A stretch of DNA of 64,000 nucleotides, from contig NC_060254.1 in the NCBI RefSeq assembly GCF_921293095.1, forward strand, positions 110,198,917-110,262,916, written 5' to 3'. Positions 60,111 to 64,000 of the stretch are shown piece after piece. The notes under the pieces are model-generated. The model did no database searches, was not told the origin of the DNA, and was given only the letters and a program-made list of their open reading frames with translations. The DNA is from Ischnura elegans (taxonomy: Eukaryota; Arthropoda; Insecta; Odonata; Coenagrionidae). The translations under genes were made by a program, and so were the position numbers. The stretch's first letter is position 1; every line of letters starts with the position of its first letter.

Positions 60111-61995
60111 ATATTTATTTGTAAACTGACTTATACTCTCTATTTAGAATGACACTGAAAATAATAAATAATTCCTCGGGATGATAAATTGGAGTATTAC
60201 CAAGCTTGGATCCTTGATTGAGGCCTAGGAACATCTTTCCTGATTCATTTCGCTCATGCGACCACCTCATCACCACTTACATCACATCTCCTTGGACTGA
60301 TATCGAGCCGAGATGAACAATAATGTGTTGTAAGTATAAAGCGATCCACACCAACCCTGCCTCCCATGTCCCTGATATAATCAACGAGCTGTCAATTACG
60401 GCCGATAGCATGGACAGCTTTCAGAGAGGTTCAAATTCTCCAGGAATTTTAATTGCTCTAGAATTTATCCATGAAAATTTTAAACATGTACAAAATATTT
60501 TTAGAAGATATTCGATTAATAGCCAGCGGTAACCTTTACGGAGTCATCTGCAAGTGTGCAAAGGAAAAATTTCTTAAGGGATAAATTATGTGCGCTGGCT
60601 TGGATTACTCATATCGAAGATACGATGATATTCCGATGATTTGTATACACCAATATTATAGTCAAATACTTACGAAATAGGCGTGCGGGAATTCCTAAAA
60701 TATTTCATGATTTTACAGTTTTTTTGATCGAGCTAAAACACATGAACGATTTCAAAAAGGAATCAGAAAAAAAATTGCAGAGGGAATTAGCAACATGTGT
60801 GGATTTTTCAAATTAAAAAGCTTGCGTAAACAGAAATTCAAAATTTTATCCATAATAATAATAGATTGCGAATGAGCTTATTCTCCCTCTTTCTAAAGTA
60901 TCATCCTAATCATCGTCAAAAGTAAAAATGTCCTAGTAATCGAAAGAGAAATTGGGAAACCATTCACCTTCCTCAATCGAAACTCAAAAATCCTTTTGAA
61001 AGGTTTTAATTTTGATTACATCATTCTATACCACGCGGGATTCGTCACTTGCTCATTCAAAACCAATTTACTTTTAGCTTTTTTCGATGACCACTTTTCG
61101 CGAACCCTTTTGATCTCTTTTTCGGATGTAATTATTCTTCAATCAATTTTTCCTTCCCATGTCGTCATTCCAAACTTGGCTTCGCATCACTTTCATCTCC
61201 ACAGCTCATTTGCTGAGATATCCCCAATTTCCTCCTCCTGCCTCCACGCAAATCGCAAGCAATCTCCCTAAAGGTCGACTCTCTCTCCCCTTTTCCAGGA
61301 AAACAGATTTTTTTCGTCGTCACACATCACCCTCATATTTAACTCCCATCTTAATTTATACGACACTGTCCACAGCGTGAAGTGACGGAACCGAAAAAGA
61401 ATCAAAACCATCGATCTTGGTGGCTCAACTTCTCCCCACCACCCAAAGCAATCTGTTGGCTCAACCCTCGCACACATAATTATAATTTGAAAAGAATCTT
61501 TAATCGGGAATATCATAAAATATTTGTCCCTTCATCCATTTTTAGATTTCTTTAAAGGTCTAATTAATAGAGGATGCCTATCTCCGTCTCTTCATACTTC
61601 ATAATTTTGATTAAATGATTTGTTACATCACCTTTACTACGATATTTGTGCCAAGTGTGAAGTGACTTGATTTGAAAATAATAAATATTACTGTCACTTT
61701 TTCATGTAAACAAACATTTTTTGACGATAAAGTTCGATAAAATACATTGTCCCAGTTGCCAGTCTCTCACGGAAATTATCAACAATTTCACAGCACATTT
61801 TCAACGCAAAAATATTTTAATTTGGAAATAGATACTATGACTGCCATTTGTAACTATTCTGATTTATTATTCAAATTTTCTGCTATATCAGTCAAAATCA
61901 AAATATCAAATTGAATAAATATTATAATTCAAGCATTCAAGCTTAACTTAACGGCACCTTACGTTTATTCACAGTTCTCAACTGGAGTATTGGAT
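60111..61995. other. Non-coding stretch
   Basis: No recognisable gene or complete repeat was seen. Short open frames carry no motif. Confidence 0.3.
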
Positions 61996-62313
61996 CTATT
62001 TCATGGCAAACGGGTCAAATTCCGACATGTTTTCATAGAGTATGAATGCATTCATGACAAGATCATGCTCAGTATATATTAGATCGTAAAAACGTGAAAA
62101 AAGAATGAATTGCGGAAATATCGTGTGAGAATACGGACTGCCGTCAATAATTTCTAGAAAATTCACCGAAGTTTTCAGCATGTCAAAGTGAATGGAATTC
62201 CCTTTGGTAGTTATGGAGGCAGACAAGCCTATAGGGAGCATGGCGAGCAATACGAGGCAGCATAATGATTTCCATCCATTCTGGATGAAAAGGCTCCTCG
62301 GTGGACGTATCCA
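61996..62313 (-). CDS. Unrecognised open frame with signal-peptide-like start
   Basis: The minus strand is open from just after a stop at about 62313 to TAG at 61998-61996. It contains a hydrophobic stretch KSLCCLVLLAMLPIGLSAS followed by about 70 mostly polar residues (for example TKGNSIHFDMLKTSVNFL and YDLIYTEHDLVMNAFILYEN). An AG acceptor-like CATCCAG lies just before the hydrophobic part. The only in-frame ATG near the start is within the hydrophobic segment. It could be a secreted-protein exon, but I recognise no family. Confidence 0.3.
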   Translation of the reverse strand, partial: WIRPPRSLFIQNGWKSLCCLVLLAMLPIGLSASITTKGNSIHFDMLKTSVNFLEIIDGSPYSHTIFPQFILFSRFYDLIYTEHDLVMNAFILYENMSEFDPFAMK

Positions 62314-62499
62314 ACATATCTATCACTATTTCCCCTCCTCCTTGCCTGAATCACCCGCAGGGTTTCATGTGTCGAACATCTTGGCCGGATTTTTGCGCTT
62401 CAAAGGAATTTCAATACGCGCTGGAAAGACGAATCATTTATACACGCAGAAAAACGATAGTGGGTCAAATACATTTACATATTTGATGATCTAAAACAC

Positions 62500-63720
62500 A
62501 TTTTATTCATGAGTTTATTAACTTTTGATGCATAAAATATGCATTAAAAGATAAAAATAATATAAATTAAAACGTCGGGTAAGTTTAGGTTTATATTTAT
62601 GGAGAAAATATTTCCCTAGACTATTTTACCTCGATGGAAAAGGGCTTTTGTTCCTTTGCACTCCATTTCAGCGACTAATGGTGAACTGATATGAACATCC
62701 TGCCCGTTAATTTATTTTCTTCAAATTTTCTTCGCATCTTGCTCTTGTCGGTACATAACAAGTCTTCCGTTCACTTGGTAAATGCGCGGCGCTAGCCTTT
62801 TCTAATCGTGCTCTCAGTACATGTTGCATATAATACTCTGGATCATTCTCTTAAGTGCCCTTTCGTTTCTAAAAGAAAGAAATCCCCATTCATGGAAATG
62901 AAAAACAAAAGAGAAGGACCAATGTATCACTCACATTTTCAACCCCTCTTCCTCTCTGTATCCTTTGTTCCATCTGATAATATACACAAGGAGCTCAGAC
63001 GAAAGTTTCCACGGAGCCTAGCAGTGAAAGAGGCTAATTTTCGGGTTTTCCTCCTTGTCAAGCTGTCATTTCGGACAATGTTTCGCCAGCTTTAAGGTTG
63101 TTTAACGCGTAATATTGTCCAAGGACATGCATAGCCGTGGAAGAAGACCAGGTAAACAGTCTATTTCACTGGTTAAGGATCTCGCATGGCTACCTACAGA
63201 GCTCCGAAAGTTACCTCAACATTCAAAACTATTGATGAGTAATCAAAACGAAGCTTACGACTTTTAATTTTCATTTGTTTCGTCGTGTATATCCACAAAG
63301 TGAAGTCAGAGGTTTCAAGTTTTATATATTCCCCAAATTTTATTTAGTATCCCATACAATTTATACGTTGGAGTTTGCATTGAGGGAACTATTGAAGTTC
63401 CATAAATCCACCCAGTCTGATTCTTTAGCGCCGGAGGATAAGATTTCAATGAAGGCGCATATGCATACGTATTCCGTTGCGTGAATGAATGGAGGGTGGA
63501 GATGGGGCTGAGTGGCGGGGGTGGGTGTTCGAGGGAGGAAGGGTTAACGGTCTAGTCATAGCGATGATATGAAGGCGTGTACTCCGGGCTTGACGCTTTG
63601 AAGGGGAAGGTCGAATAAAGACGATGTGCAGCGAGGTGAAAACGATGAATCATTCTTAGTGATATGGGCCGGGAAAATACCCCCTGGATAGGATGGATAT
63701 ATACCCATGACATCACGGAA
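62500..63720. other. Non-coding stretch
   Basis: Nothing recognisable was seen. The open frame at 62808-63095 has no motif. Confidence 0.3.
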
Positions 63721-63744
63721 TTTCAGATTTGATGATCATTAACT

Positions 63745-63835
63745 TAGGGGGGTAGAGGATTTGACATCGCACCGTTGGGTCCCGGGATCAAATCCAACAT
63801 TTAAATCTTTGCGGAGTGTAAAGTGAGGTGCATAA
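63745..63835 (+). mobile_element. Possible tRNA-derived SINE head
   Basis: GGGGGGTAGAGGATTTGACA is A-box-like and GGGATCAAATCC is B-box-like, at tRNA spacing. No target duplication was found, and the copy is weak. Confidence 0.35.
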
Positions 63836-63845
63836 GAAATAAAAA

Positions 63846-63988
63846 CTTGCAATTTTCCATGATTATTCCCGACCTAAGTTGCGATGTTACTGCAACATCT
63901 TCAAAGTAAATACGAACCATTTTTTCCTTTTCAGTTGATGATAATAGCATCGAAACCTAGGTCGGTTATAATCGTGAATAATTGCAAG
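63846..63988. repeat. Inverted repeat pair 4 with hammerhead-like core
   Basis: The 41 bp arms are 63846-63886 and 63948-63988, with outer ends CTTGCAATT. The right arm carries TTGATGA (63935-63941), then CATCGAAACCTAGGTCGGTT. The GGTCGGTT phrase also occurs in pair 2 at 36.7 kb. Confidence 0.65.
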
Positions 63989-64000
63989 AGTTCCTCTGTA

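Noticed and set aside
1-64000. CRISPR arrays, bacterial operons, prophage or defence islands
   Set aside because: The exon-intron structure and eukaryotic transposons exclude a prokaryotic context. No array-like spacing was seen.

Overview
This is a 64 kb piece of an AT-rich, intron-rich, transposon-laden animal nuclear genome, most probably an arthropod. No bacterial operon structure is visible. Coding sequence appears only as short exons bounded by GT/AG splice sites with matching phases, separated by long introns full of mobile DNA. An Amt-type ammonium transporter (a family absent from vertebrates) and the transposon mix (mariner, hAT, PIF/Harbinger-type, Transib-type, pogo-like, CR1/L2-like and RTE/jockey-like LINEs, Penelope-type termini, tRNA-derived SINEs) suggest an insect or near relative. 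I cannot name the species.

Three conserved genes are supported, all on the minus strand. (1) About 2.0-2.25 kb: one exon of a probable mitochondrial poly(A) polymerase (MTPAP). (2) 9.4-17.6 kb: seven coding exons of mitochondrial NAD kinase 2 (NADK2). These join in one frame through the stop codon and carry the GGDG nucleotide-binding motif. (3) 33.2-42.4 kb: the last five exons of an Amt ammonium transporter, including the pore-histidine segment, the last membrane segments and the cytosolic tail. Its upstream exons were not found. NADK2 and MTPAP act in mitochondria. Nothing suggests that the three genes work together.

The rest is intergenic or intronic DNA. 0-9 kb: an internally deleted mariner, a 235 bp MITE and a 30 bp palindrome. 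10-17 kb: a pogo-like element ending about 30 bp from an NADK2 splice donor, and a foldback MITE. 19.2-21.5 kb: an hAT-like element with an 8 bp target duplication. 22-26 kb: a 657 bp TA-flanked MITE whose sister lies at 42.5 kb, a decayed reverse transcriptase and two adjacent TTA-flanked MITEs. 28-33 kb: a LINE 3' end, a SINE, a short Transib-type element, a Penelope-type inverted pair and a pogo-like MITE. 36-64 kb: three further Penelope-type inverted pairs, two CR1-like 3' ends in opposite orientation, a full-length SINE with a 14 bp target duplication and a 1.1 kb Transib-type element with a CGACG target duplication.

The most interesting signals are the Transib-type family, whose ends resemble V(D)J recombination signals, and the repeated occurrence of hammerhead-like cores at the arms of inverted repeats. 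All alignments and splice joins were done by eye.
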